Source: Epiperipatus broadwayi
Taxonomy: Eukaryota; Onychophora; Udeonychophora; Euonychophora; Peripatidae
Reading direction: 5' to 3'
NCBI GenBank assembly: GCA_028023455.1
Contig: JAQFVV010012546.1
Span: forward strand, 1,505,501-1,569,500
Length of the DNA stretch: 64,000 bases
Below are positions 45,976 to 57,521 of the stretch, in pieces; the first letter of the stretch is position 1; every line of letters starts with the position of its first letter. The notes below the pieces were generated by a model. That model saw only the letters and a list, made by a program, of their open reading frames with translations. It had not been told where the DNA came from and did no database searches. Position numbers and translations under genes: made by a program.

Positions 45976-47049
45976 AATATTTTTGACGCAAATATGAATG
46001 AAGAAAAGTAGTTTCTATATTCTTGCTGCCATTTAAAAATGAATTACTCGTTAGTATAAAACTAAATATTATTAGGAGAGAGGAGGAATCGTCCTTTTTT
46101 TATTTTAGACACCTTATAATTAACGTTTTATTTGCCTTTTTGAACAATTTTTTTAGACCAATCAAATTGCATGCCATTCTTTATCTTCTGCTTTTTGCAA
46201 TTTTTGCAACTTGCTATATAAAAAGATTCTTCTTGATTAAATTTCTTTTGGAAATTTTGCAGAATTTAAAAGAAACTAGTCAAACCATTTGATTGAATTC
46301 TATTTTTGGAAGCTTACACTGATCTAAGAAGGAACAATTTATTAAATCTGTTCAAATTCATTATTTAAAAAATAGTTTCCTTTTTTTTTTTTTTGTAGGT
46401 GGTGTGATCGTTAAAAGATACTACTAATAGTAAAATATAATAATTGAATATTTGTCTATAATTAATAGGCGAAAAAATGTAATAACATCAATCTAAATTG
46501 TTTAAAAACTTTTTACTGCAATTTTTCTTTTGTTCTTAAGAGAATTTTTTAAACATTGACGCTATAACTTTCTCATTGTAAGTTCTATTATTAAATTTAC
46601 AACGTGATATGAGAACAAAAATAAGTAATTTGATCATGATTGATTTTAATCATACATATTAAATTAAATTAAACTCTGATGTTTAGGGCAATACTAGAGT
46701 CGCAAACTCAGACTAAACGTATGTGTGTATAATATGTTATAGTATATATTTTTCATGATATAGCTTTTATTAAATTAAAATTAATAGCTTATGCTAATCA
46801 TTTTTAAATAGTAATAACAAATAGAGTGATAAAAATCTGCTTTTTTTAAAAACGTCCCTCAATGAACACTCGACTGACCCTAAAATTTAATTTAGTATAT
46901 TTTTGTTTACACATGTAGGTAATATAGTGTATCAACAATCAAGTATGATATCACATATTAAACAATGTATTGTGTCTATAAATTAAATACATATTGATGG
47001 ATGATCTAAACTATATTGTTGTAATAGAAGCTAGAAAATGTATTCTTTC
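45976..47049. other. Anonymous AT-rich DNA
   Basis: An 89-codon frame (46023-46292, +) is phenylalanine/leucine-rich and might be read as membrane-like, but its composition follows from the local T-richness. Nothing else recognised. Confidence 0.45.
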
Positions 47050-47530
47050 TATATGATAACTGAAACACACAGGCTTATTATATACTTGTGTCTATATATG
47101 TAATATATAGGGTATATGAGCACAGACTTTTACACGACCCACCACCCTCCACACTACCTCATATTACTGATACACTTGAACACATATATGTTGAAAAGAT
47201 AAATAATCACTAATATACGTATTTCATGTTCATCATCGGATTTTCAATTGGATGGACGGTTGAAGAGTTGTAGTGTGGAGTAGATTGAAGCTTGTCCATT
47301 AAAGTATGAGGTTTGGCTATCTTAATATATATATCTGAGTACTTATAGCATATATGTGTGGAGATGGTAATCTGGACCAACTGATGATTTCTCGTTTAGC
47401 ATGAAATACGTATATTGATGATTATTTATTTTTTCAACATATATGTGTTCAAGTGTATTAGTAATATGAGGTAGTGTGGAGAGTGGTGGGTCGTATAAAA
47501 GTCTGTGCTCATATACCCTATACATTTCTA
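47050..47530. mobile_element. Foldback element family A, copy 3
   Basis: Both arms are present: GAGCACAGACTTTTACACGA (47118) against TCGTATAAAAGTCTGTGCTC (47492). The left arm is shortened by a deletion that removed its ribozyme core (TTTCATG joins to TTCATCATCGG near 47228). A 79-codon frame overlaps the right arm by chance. Confidence 0.83.
47368..47424 (+). ncRNA. Hammerhead ribozyme motif, family A copy 3
   Basis: TAATC-TGG-ACCAA, core CTGATGA 47381-47387, GAAA 47403-47406, perfect palindrome TACGTA as helix III, T-A, then TTGAT-GATTA. Helix II has decayed (TTCT facing AGCA) and inner helix I has one mismatch. Confidence 0.68.
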
Positions 47531-48723
47531 TATTATATATACTATGTAAAGGCATATGAAAAATGATATGACATACATGCATTACGTGTCTGTATAAAAA
47601 TGATCTTCATGATTACATGATATAAAGCATGCAGCTAATTATTTATATAGTAGAAATTTAGAAAATGTATACATCTGTATATATTTTATATGCTATTAAA
47701 TACTCTAATGAGCATTTTGAACTTTTCTTCTTTCTTTTAGCAACTGTACAGTCCATACATACTATAAATTACGAGTTAATTCAGTGAACATTCAAAGAAT
47801 ATATAAAATAAGTTAAATTTTGTCTATATAAGGTAAACAAAATTTTAATAATGAAAATATTACTATATTCACAAAGTATTGTGTTTGCCCAATATAATAA
47901 GAATTCAGCTCAAGGGTTCATGCCATATAGTCATAAATATCAATAAAGAAAAATAGTCGCAGATTTAAAAAAAGGAATTTATTGATTATTTCATAAATGA
48001 ATAAACAACAACAAAATCAAATAAACAAATACTCATAAAAATCATTTATTTCATAAACATTAACTTTAAGCCCTCTCAATATATAATCACCTTAATTAAA
48101 AGTGTTTTAATGTAGCATATTATAGAATATATGGATATATAATGTATAATTATAAATGTGTTGGTTTAACGTCTGGGCTGATGGGTGGTTGCAATATGTT
48201 TGAGGCAAAGCTGAAAGGAACACTAATAAAAACAAAAGGCAAAAAAAAAAAAAAAATCTATATTTTATTATTTCTGAATGTTTATAAATATTTCCAAATA
48301 AACATATTTAATACTGTTTACCTATTATTATTCTGGCTGTTTATTCATTTATTTTTCATTTACTTCTACTATTAATAAAAAGATAAATTATCATTTTCCA
48401 GAAATTAGATGCTATTATTCTACATTCTCACATCTATAAAGATAGCTTTGTGGGTTTAACATCCTTAAAAGAGAACTTACTTTTACTTCAATACACCCTA
48501 ACAAACGGCCTAGTATAGGTTAATTGTCAGACATATTTAGCCTCAAGAGGATTTCTAATTCATAGTAATTGGTAGTTTTCTGGCAATATCTAAAGTAAAA
48601 ATTATTTATGTTACATGGATATAATCTCTTTATCAAACTATACATGTCTATAATCTCTTTATCAAACAAAAAATCCACAAAATATAAGTCAATATAAATA
48701 TAATACTATATGTAAATATATTA
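47531..48723. other. Anonymous AT-rich DNA
   Basis: Nothing recognised. A 77-codon frame at 48142-48375 runs through a poly(A) tract and is not convincing. Confidence 0.5.
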
Positions 48724-48887
48724 TTCATCATCATCATCAACCATTATCAATCCACTGAAGGATGAAGGTCTCTCCAAGTTCAAACCATCTTCTGCAATCT
48801 TTAGCTTCTCTTCTCCACATCACACCTGCACACTTTCCTATTTCATTCATTTCTCTCACATGTAGTCTCTTTCTGGGTCTTTAAATC

Positions 48888-49070
48888 TCATAAAATCCAG
48901 TTTAAGATTTTAATTGTCCATCTATTATCATTTCTTCTAGCAATAGGTCCAGCCCAACTCCACTTCACTCTTTTAATTTTTTTAATGAGGTCAATAACAC
49001 CTGTTTTTTCTCTTACCCATACATTGCATTTTTGATCTCTTCTTGTTACTCCTAACATGCATCTCTCCAT
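48888..49070 (-). pseudogene. RTE ORF C-terminal segment
   Basis: A 60-codon piece reading MERCMLGVTRRDQK, VWVREKTGV, IKRVKWSWAGPIARRNDNRW. This is the familiar end of RTE-clade polyproteins (M-L-G-x-x-R-D, then W-x-W-A-G-H-x-A-R). The expected H in WAGH is P here. It is in a different frame from the RT pieces. Confidence 0.75.
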
Positions 49071-49435
49071 ATTCCTTTGAGTGGTCTGCAGTTTCTGTAT
49101 TGCTTTTCTATTAAGTTTACATGTCTTAGATCCATAAGTAACAACTGTAAAAACACATTTATTAAAAAAAAATTCAAAAACATAGGCATATTTCCTTTTA
49201 GTATCAAGTGATTTCTACCAAAAGCACTCCAACCAAGTTTAATTCTATGATTAATTTAATCCATTATGTTTCCATCTATATTAATAATCTGACCAACATA
49301 TTTGTAGTTGTTAACTTCTATCTAACTGATCATAAGCAATCTATATTTTCATATTTTGAAAAAAATCCATTGAATATTACTTTAGTCTTTTTAACATTTA
49401 TCTTAGTCTACTTTTCTACTTTCATTTGATAACTC

Positions 49436-49810
49436 CTACAACATTTCATGCAGCTCTAAAGCATTATTTTCAAAAACAACTACATCATCTGCAAAATCTA
49501 AATGACTTAAATAATCTCCATTTACTTTCACTCCTTTAGATTTCCATTTTATTTCACAAAATATTTTTTGCAGCACTGCTGTAAAAAGTTTTGGAGATTT
49601 GGAGACATCCTGTCTTACACCTTTCTCTATGTTGACTTTCCTAGTATCATTATGTAATCTAATTATTGCTGTTGCATTTTTATAAATATTCTTTAAAATA
49701 TGACAATATCCTGGATCTATACCTTGGTGATCCAATGCTTTAATCACTGAAGAAATGTTTATAGAATCAAATGCCTTTTCATAATCTACAAATCCAAAGC
49801 ATAATGACAA
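49436..49810 (-). pseudogene. RTE reverse transcriptase palm fragment
   Basis: A 124-codon frame. FVDYEKAFDSI supplies the first catalytic aspartate (RT block A), GVRQDVSKSPKLF corresponds to the GVRQGD-x-x-SP-x-L-F block with the glycine lost, and FADDVVVF is the F-A-D-D catalytic box. Family members typically run further in both directions; frameshifts separate this from the segments at 50296 and 48888. Non-functional. Confidence 0.82.
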
Positions 49811-50295
49811 CTCATATTCATTTGTTCTTTCTATAACCTCTTAATACCTGGATATGATCTTCTGTACTAAAACCACTTTTAAATCCAGCTTGTTCTCTTG
49901 GTAGAAATCCAATGTTCTCTGTAGACGAGTTATAATTATCTTGATAAAAATTTTATATAAAACTGATAAAAGCCTGATAGGTCTATAATTTCTAATATCT
50001 TCTTTATGATCTTTTCAAAATATTAATATTAATACTGCACTCTTCCAATCATCTGGTATATCCTTATCATTTAGACATTTGGCATATAACTTTGTTAAAA
50101 GAATTCCATTTCTTCTCCTGCTTCTTTTAATATATCAATTATAATTCCATCATTACCTGGAGCCTTTCCTTTCTTCATAAATTTAATTGCATGTCTCACT
50201 TCTTCATTTAAAATTCTGGGCAATCCAGAAGATATAATAGATATAGGAGGTAATTGTTCTTTATTACTATATAATACTTGATAGAAGTCTTCTAA

Positions 50296-50784
50296 CTATT
50301 TTATGATGTCATCTCTCTTTTTAGTAATAGTTCCATCTTTTTTCTTTATTGCAGATATAAATTTTTGACTGATACCAAAATGTTGTTTTAGACTCTTGAG
50401 ACTTTTATTCTCTTCTACAGATTTTTTTGCTAGTTCACAGTTATACTTTCTTATATCATTTTCAACTCTTTTCCGTACCTTTTTACAGAATCCGACGTAT
50501 TCAATCCTTTTTACTGCATCATTTTTGTATATCTTCATATTCCTTCTTTTTTTCATAAATTCTCTAGTCTCAGTGGAAATTTTATTGGTCAATTGCTTAT
50601 TTTTTCTATAAGCTATCTTTGTTGAAGTTTTTAAAAGTGTATTAGTTATTTGCTTATTAATTTCATTCAAGTCTGAATCATGTTCAAAATCTACTAATAC
50701 TTGAAACCGACTTGTAAGTTCTAATTTAAATTTATTAAAGTGTTTCTGAAGATTAGGAATACCAACTGTAAATATTGTTTTCAT
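50296..50784 (-). pseudogene. RTE linker and RT N-terminal fragment
   Basis: A 162-codon frame, lysine-rich, with a run like TRFQVLVDFEHDSDLNEINKQ and KKRRNMKIYKN, then KKDGTITKKRDDIIK. This corresponds to the region between endonuclease and RT in RTE proteins. No catalytic residues expected here. Assigned by its position between recognisable pieces. Confidence 0.65.
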
Positions 50785-50838
50785 TTATAATTTTTGTCTC
50801 TCTAGTTTTGCATTAACACATATCTTACATCTTATTAA

Positions 50839-51126
50839 TCAATGATCACTTCCTGTGTTAAACTTATTAAGATCATTACAATTTAGAAATATGTATTTAA
50901 TGTTAGTCAAAATATAATACAATTCTGCTGTAACTTCATTTGGATGCTTCCATGTCCATTTCCTTTTAACATTTTTCTTAAAAAAAGAATTCATAATATA
51001 AAGTTTTTCTTTTTCTGCAAATTCCACAAGTCTATGTCCTCTCTCATTTCTATTACCATAACCAATATTACCTACAGCACTTTCATCTTTCATTTGTCTA
51101 CCAATTCTAGCATTAAAGTCTCCCAT
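50839..51126 (-). pseudogene. RTE APE endonuclease, C-terminal half
   Basis: A 95-codon frame. It starts MGDFNARIG, the catalytic G-D-F-N-A motif of APE-type endonucleases, continues with NERGHRLVEFAEKEKL and KWTWKHP, and ends GSDH, the S-D-H catalytic motif. The D-Y of the usual Q-I-D-Y-I before it reads LYYIL. Fragment only; the N-terminal half is in another frame at 51191-51505. Confidence 0.8.
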
Positions 51127-51190
51127 AACAATTTTAAAATGTTGTTTACTCTTAACAAAGGCCTTTTATACATCCATATAAAAATTTCTA

Positions 51191-51505
51191 CTACTTCATC
51201 ACTATGAGAACTTGTTGGGCATAAATCTGAATCATCTGCATTTGGTGTCTGCTATTAAGTTGTATAACTAATCTTGCCACTCTGTCTGATACACCATCAA
51301 TCTCAACAATGTTGCTCTTCCACTTTTTATTTATAAAGAATCCTACTCCACTTGTATTTCCAATATTTGTGCCTTTATAGTGGAGTTTATGCCCACTTTT
51401 TAAATCAATTGTCTCTTCACCTTTTCTTCTAACTTCACAAAGTCTAATAATGTCCCATTTAATATAAGACAGTTCTTCTTCTAAAATAGTCAAAATAAGA
51501 ATCAT
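51191..51505 (-). pseudogene. RTE APE endonuclease, N-terminal half
   Basis: 104 codons with WDIIRLCEVRRKGEE (the catalytic L-x-E-V-R motif, glutamate kept), then HYKG, GVGFFINKKW and DRVARLVIQL. These are typical of RTE endonucleases. Its first few residues come from the boundary of the nested element. Upstream coding (about 51830-51755, with TYNCRSL and EEKL) lies on the far side of the insertion. Confidence 0.8.
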
Positions 51506-51745
51506 AGATCACATGACCCTATTCTTTTAAGCTTGTAAATTATAAACAATGAGGATTGCCAATTCCTCACAAGCTTTGTGATAAATGCTTAGCCAGAGAC
51601 AGCATTCAAAATATCTCTGTCAGGAACTCCCCCCAAACCCCTGACCTTGTTTTCATGCTTTGGCACTCCTCAGAGAGGTGTCACAGTAGGTTCAGACACT
51701 AGATCTAAAAATGCCAACCCAAAACAAGCAATCCTCATTGTTTAG
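51488..51745 (-). mobile_element. Small hammerhead-bearing element (family E) inserted in RTE
   Basis: About 230-250 bp that interrupts the RTE frame between codons for EEKL.ELAEKL and LEEELSYIKWD. It matches a free-standing copy at 61303-61530 along its length (TCTAGTGTCTGAACCTA, GAGTGCCAAAGCA, GGCTAAGCATTTATCA, CTTATTTTGACTATT). The hammerhead sits near its 5' end. A 15-bp inverted repeat AACAATGAGGATTGC / GCAATCCTCATTGTT lies at 51727 and 51546. No coding sequence. The exact ends are uncertain because the second copy lacks the outermost RTE-side bases. Confidence 0.75.
51637..51679 (-). ncRNA. Hammerhead ribozyme motif, family E copy in RTE
   Basis: Minus strand: helix I ACCTCT/AGGGGT (one wobble), core CTGAGGA (51673-51667), helix II GTGC/GCAT around CAAA, GAAA (51654-51651), ACAAGG in the helix III position, then T-C at the cut. 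The core is intact; helix III is poorer than in the 61334 copy. Confidence 0.74.
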
Positions 51746-52200
51746 CTTTTCTGCTAATTCTTACAATTTTTCTTCACCTGAAAGTGATCTGCAGTTGTAA
51801 GTACCTAAGTAAAAAGTCATCATCAAATGTCAGCCTGGATCCACAATCAGGGTATTTTTAGCCCCTTCACCTTCAGCAGCCTTGATTGGTGACTTTACAG
51901 CCTCCTGGGAGTAAGGGCCATGATTTATTTTTGTCTGTCATCATTGTATAATCTATTGGAAAAAATATTTATCATTTACACAAACATTCATTCTGCCTTA
52001 TCATGCAATGAGAAGAAAAACCATGGTGTTTCTTGATCTTAAACTCAGAGGTAAAAAGCCAATAAACTCACCATGCTGGCTAATGCATGTTGGTGAGCAG
52101 TCCATCCATGTTCGTATACTACATGAATAATCACATAGTAATAACAGCTGCAATGACAACAATGTATGGAGTGAACATTAGGAATTTGACCAGCTCAGTA

Positions 52201-52938
52201 TCTTTAAGGATTTCAAGAGGAATCAGAAGGTCTCCTTTCAATTAATAGCAAACTCCCTTCTGCAACCATATTTGTATTATGTTTAATATATTCATTAAGT
52301 CTGTAACAAATTTATAGTTTATACATTTCATTCTTTATGTAAGCCACTCTTATAATATTGCAAAAAAAAAAAATGTTTTTTCTTTTGATCTCTCAATGTC
52401 TCATTGTTTACTATTTAAATAATTAATATGTAAAGATATTTACTATTATTAAATTGCCAGAATATGTTATAGAAGCAATACAGTTAATATATATGTATTT
52501 CTAGATGTACCTTTCTATATTTGGATCTTGATACTTGATATTAGTTATTTATTGATTTGTAATTAATAAAATAATACTACAATAAAACATATTATCCTTT
52601 ATCGTTCAATTGTGTTTTTTATAATGTTATTTATGCACTTCTGATATATTTATTCAATGATAATGTGTACATATTTCTAATTCCTGATAGATTTAGTGTT
52701 TTACTCTGTGAGATTAAATATAAATTCCTGATGATTTTTTTTATTATGTTCTGTGGTGAAAAAACTATTTTACCTAGTGAAATACAGAGTGGGATTTCTT
52801 TACTACTAATATTTATCCACAGTTGGGTTGATTCTTTATCTATAAATAATTAAAAATATATAAAATATAAAAAATGGTATATTGAAAGCATTATAAAATT
52901 TAAAATAATAATAAACAAAATAAATAAATAATTCCAAA
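52201..52938. other. Anonymous AT-rich DNA
   Basis: No recognisable element. Confidence 0.5.
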
Positions 52939-53054
52939 TTTTTGGCTTAATTTACTATTGGAAAATTATATATTGGATATGTCTCATTAACACTATTTTT
53001 TGGCTTAATTTACTATTGGAAAATTATATATTGGATATGTCTCATTAACACTAT
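52939..53054. repeat. Exact 58-bp tandem duplication
   Basis: A 58-bp unit starting TTTTGGCTTAATTTACTATT occurs twice head to tail without visible difference, so it is recent or an assembly artefact. Confidence 0.9.
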
Positions 53055-54007
53055 GTTTTAGCTTAAAATTGTCTTTCATAAAGAATGTGTTTATTATTAG
53101 GTAAATTAAAATTTATATATATATATATATTTAACAAAAAATATTATAAGAGAAAAAAATTGCAATGTATTTAATTTATAATTATTATCCAAATAGGCTA
53201 TTGATTATTTTCCTATCAAAGTCAAAACAAAATGTTTACTAAATTATAATTTGACATATACATTTTATTTTTAGTAAATTAATTAATAACTCCACAAAGC
53301 AATTTATTTGTACACTTAATGGATCATATTTTTAATTAATATTGATTTCAAATTGATAGACAATCAGATATTCCATATAAGTATGTAAATACCAAATAAA
53401 ATATGGTAATTATAACAATAATAACAATAGAAATTAACAAACTGTTATGTCTAAAATAATATCAATGAGCTCCTTTTTGAACTCAAGATGACTGACTGTA
53501 TGGTAGATAACAATTTACTTGTAGGCTGTTTCTTATTTGATATCTACATAAAATTTATATTCATATGTTTCTTTTTATGTAGTACTGATATGTTTAAAAT
53601 GTAGCTTATATCCAAATACAGAAATGAAGTTCATCTTAATTATATTATTATTCAATTTTGTAGTGAAAAGTTTACCAAGTGGTCTTTGTACAGTCTTCAA
53701 AGACCCAAAAGTTCACATTTATCCATAGGTAAAGTTGATAAATGAGAAACTTTTTGTTAAAGTTGTATATTTTTTATGAAATGCTCTAATAGATTTGTTC
53801 AAATTCTATGACACCTGATTGTTAATTTTATTAAATTATGATGGAATATAATTTCAGAAGGAAAAAAATTATCTGACCGTTTACAAATTCATTTGTTTTT
53901 TTTTTTTAGTTTCCATTTTTTTTTTTTACTCATATCAAAAATTATAAATGATAATAAATGATAATAATCTCTTAAATTTAAAGTTTCATATAAATATAAG
54001 TCAAAAC
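53055..54007. other. Anonymous AT-rich DNA
   Basis: No recognisable element. Confidence 0.5.
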
Positions 54008-54028
54008 ATGATGATGATGATGATGATG

Positions 54029-54099
<71 letters not shown>
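54008..54099. repeat. (GAT)n(TTA)n microsatellite at the LINE 3' end
   Basis: About 7 ATG units pass into about 23 TTA units. It directly abuts the 3' end of the minus-strand LINE, so as read from the LINE it is (AAT)n followed by (CAT)n. Confidence 0.95.
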
Positions 54100-54377
54100 G
54101 TTTTAAAGGTAACTTTATTCAAAAACAAGTGGTTACATTGGTTGTTGATTATACATAGTGTTATACATAGGTTTACACAGTTATTACATTACAGTCTGTA
54201 TATTTTATTAGAGTCTCTTTGCACTTAAAAATTGACTTTTTAGAACTTAGATAGTGGCTTTCACAATGTTTTTGATTTTTTCACACTTTATGAAATATTT
54301 ATTGTCCAAGTTTATGTACAATATAAATCAATGATCATGGTTTCAGTAATTTTTTCATGTTCTTGCAACACTGAATT

Positions 54378-56345
54378 TCATGTTTGCCTTTGTTCTTTTC
54401 TATTATATCCTTTATTATAAAGTGGTCTGAATTTTAAAAAGAGACCACGTTGCTGCAAAGATATCAGGTGGTGCAATAATGCTGTCTCTTTTATTTTTTG
54501 CAATTTGTTCCTATTAGGGTGCCTTTTTGTGTTGTTTCCCAGTGTAAAAGTGCATCTAGTACACCAGAATGCATATAGGCTGAAAGTAGCTGCCCTTATG
54601 GTCGGTATTCCATTATTTTTGAATGTTTGTAGAATCTCATTTATTGTGGTTCCATTTTTCCTATATTCACCAACCATCATTTGACTTACTTTTTCAAGTT
54701 CTGAACAATTATGTATAAAATGGTCCTGTGTTTCCTCATTCCTGTGACACAGCATACACAAGGGATCTATATTTATATAGAATCTTCTGTATCTAATAAA
54801 ATGACTTGTAGGTAGTGCTTTCAAATTGACTTTAATTATGAAATCATAAAATTTTGGTTCCAGGTACCATTTCCTAAATTTTTTAAGTAATTGGCTGTTA
54901 TCAATTCCCAATACAGATATTTGGTTATTCTCAGATTGTTTTTGTGTTAGGAAATCATGTATTTGCCAATATGTATATTTTATTGGACTTTTCAGAGTTA
55001 CTTTGTTTTTGATGCTCTCAATGCTTTCAAGCAATGTAAATATATAATTGTTTGTAGGTGGTGGACGATCTGTGGGTGTGATCTCCAATATTGGTTCAAT
55101 ATCTGGAAATCTTTTGACTATGGCTATTAGCAGATTTATAGTTTTTTGTGTCTGAAACACTGATATTGAGTGAAGTCGCAGACCATTCCATTTTGTTGGT
55201 TGGTTAAGTTGCTTTATTGAAATGGCAACTACTTTCCTGTTCCATAGTAGTTTGCTAAAAAATGAATTAATTGAGGCTATAAATGGTTTTGTAAAACTGA
55301 TTATTGTCAGATAGCTTATTTTTGACATTATGAGTTGATTGAATAATGATATTTTTGCGTATATTGATAGATATGATCTGGATAATGATTCTGTGATTCT
55401 TTCTGCATTCATTTTGAGTTTGTTTTGTATTGTTATTCTCATTTGATTCATTCCCAGATAAAATGGAAAACCTAGAAAACTTCTGGGGTTTCCTTGATAA
55501 ATTTGTTTGTTTACTTTCCCTGTAAAAATTGTCCAAGCAGCTGACTTATTGATATTGATTTTAAGTTTGAATTTTTTTGTATATTCTTCTATGATGTTTT
55601 GTAGTGCTTGTAGTTGCTTTTTTGATGTTAAGAATATTATGATATCATCCATATAAGCTATACAAGGAATGTATCTTTTTGTATTTGGTATTAACACTCC
55701 CTGTATTTTTTTTTCAATTTCTTCCAATAAGAGGTTTATGTAGAAGGTGAACAGTAGTGTACTCAGTGGTGACCCTTGTGGTATTGATTGAGTGGGATAT
55801 AATGATGATGACATTCTTTCATTAAGTGTGATATGTACTTCTCTGTTTAAAAGTAGGTTGGCTATTGCATATAATATTGATTGTGGTATTTGTGATTCCT
55901 TTAGTTGGTTTAGTAAGATTTTTATTGGTACAGAGTTGAAAGCACTTTCAAAATCTAGTTGTACTGCAATTGGAGCATATTTTTTCTTCTTAATTACTGA
56001 GTTAATTATAGTTTTAAAGATTAGTGCTGCCTGACCTGTGGATGAGCCTTTCTTTGCATACTGATGTTGTGATATTTGTGTCAGTATAAATGGTTTATAT
56101 TTTACCTTTATTACTTTTTCTAGCAGTTTAATTCCTAAAGGCTCCATTGAGATGGGTCTTAAGTTGGTGATCTTGGTAATAGGTTCTTGTTTTTTCATAA
56201 ATGGTACCATTGATATGTTGTATAATCCATGTATGCTATAAATTTTTGTGATATTTGATTTGCCAAACAACACAGGTATGTATTTGTAATTTGGATAAGA
56301 TGTGCAAGTACAAACTGTGGAATGCCTGGAGGTCCTGGATGACAT
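54378..56345 (-). pseudogene. LINE ORF2: reverse transcriptase and C-terminal region
   Basis: A 655-codon frame. The first 30 or so residues are out-of-frame noise; recognisable RT begins near residue 55 with ITNLRPISMEPLGIKLLEKV. It continues with SSTGQAALIF, QLDFESAFNSVP (first catalytic aspartate), IPQGSPLSTLLF and YMDD at 231-234. The thumb and post-RT region contain SKISYLTII and FFSKLLWNRKVV, then GLRLHSISVFQTQK. A cysteine-histidine motif of type CMLC...H...C lies at 530-547. The frame ends 280 bp before the 3' tail. The RT active site is intact, but the N-terminal fusion to endonuclease is broken upstream. It is therefore listed as a pseudogene, though it is the best-kept part of the element. 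Confidence 0.88.
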
Positions 56346-56569
56346 GTGGGTGGGATTGATTCTAACACTACATTAAAATCCTCGATTTTAAATGGCATCT
56401 CATCTTCAGTTGTTCCAAAATAATCTTCTTTGGGTGTGAATTGTGCATGCTTAGTTAGCTTTGTTTTGAAATAGTTATATATAGGTGCAATCATGTTAAA
56501 TCCTGCTGTAATCTTATTTTCCGATTCCAGCGCCATGGGAACTTTATTTATGGATCCCTCAAAGCCCAC
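56195..56569 (-). pseudogene. LINE ORF2: RT N-terminal segment in another frame
   Basis: 124 codons with FTPKEDYFGTTEDEMPFKIE and LESIPPTCHPGPPGIPQ, the usual lead-in to LINE RT (H-P-G-P-D-G-I-P). The aspartate of GPDG is P here. Coding continues in the 54378-56345 frame from about 56230, so one frameshift lies there. Confidence 0.78.
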
Positions 56570-56876
56570 CTAATGTATCTGTGTGTCCATGTGTGCGGCT
56601 GTGCTAGGCAAATTTTTTTCTTTTTTATGCTTAGATATTGTTTTAATTTATTGCAAGTCTGTTTATAGAGCTGGGTGAGTTTAATTATGTTTGTTTGTTT
56701 ATGTTGAACCAGTTTAGATAGACTGATTCTTTTGTATATTTAATCTGCTAATGTCATTAGCCTGGAGGGAGGAATTGATTTTTGTGTGATATGGTTTATA
56801 TTAAATGAAAGCGTGTTAGTGTAAGCTATGTATCTGGCTATCGGGTCTAATTCAAGCTGATTTATTTTATTTATCA
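56570..56876 (-). pseudogene. LINE ORF2: endonuclease-RT linker with stops
   Basis: In one frame this reads LELDPIARYIAYTNTLSFNI and a lysine-rich helix with a few stop codons. Its position matches the linker between endonuclease and RT. Confidence 0.6.
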
Positions 56877-57521
56877 TTATATAAATTTCTGAAAAAAGGG
56901 TGACTCCATAGTATTGTCTGGTAGTAGGATCCTGATCGTTTTTTGCAAATTAATTATTGCACTGCAGTGTGTGTTTATGTTTAGCGTTATTATCTGCACT
57001 GCATGGTCTGAAAAAGGGGTTGGGGAAAGTGATATTTCTATTGAATGATGCAGCATTGGGGAATAAAACCTTAGATCTATTAAAGTTCCGTGTCTATTGT
57101 TATAAAAAGATATAGAGTTAGGTGGTAGAAAATCTTCTCCACTCATGAGTGGAAATGTTAATTGGTGTATCCATTTCGTAATAAATTTCTTGTAACTTAT
57201 GTTGAAATCTCCCATAAGAATAGTTGGGTAGGGATTGTTTGAGAGGATTGAGTTAATTGTTGTTATTATTCTGTTAATTACAGTTGGCCCTGGTGGTATA
57301 TATACAAAAATAATATTTATTGAGAAGTTTTTATTATTGAATGTGGTTATTAATAGATTTGTGTCTATGTATATTATTTTAAATGTTGTAAAGGGACTTC
57401 TTTGACTAATAAATATTCCTGTTCCACCTGAGGGTGTTAGTGTGTCTCTAGAACATGCACAAAAACCCATTTTACTCATAAGTTGTGCTGGATTTATCTG
57501 CAATCCATTATAGATTTTCAT
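56877..57521 (-). pseudogene. LINE ORF2: APE endonuclease
   Basis: 214 codons. It shows GGTGIFISQR, a VYIPPGP loop (the family's usual Y-x-P-P), MGDFN at 103-107 with catalytic D and N, LIDLRF, and FSDHAVQI near residue 170 (catalytic D-H). The N-terminal E-x-N/E motif region lies upstream, where the sequence (57530-57640) keeps only traces in another frame. It is in the same frame as the RT piece at 54378-56345, but stops separate them. Confidence 0.82.

Larger units (their letters stand above)
48724..52200 (-). mobile_element. RTE-type LINE, degenerate, with nested insertion
   Basis: In minus orientation: N-terminal endonuclease pieces, RT pieces, a conserved C-terminal segment and a (GAT)n tail at 48726-48738. 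Domain order (APE endonuclease, RT, short tail, simple-repeat 3' end) fits the RTE clade. The 5' limit is uncertain; similarity to coding sequence is visible to about 51830 and the non-simple sequence continues to about 52200. A hammerhead-bearing element of about 230 bp interrupts the endonuclease reading frame at 51488-51745. Confidence 0.8.

Noticed and set aside
46023-46292. 89-codon Phe/Leu-rich frame as a membrane protein
   Set aside because: Hydrophobicity follows from T-rich DNA. No start context, homologue or neighbouring gene structure supports it.
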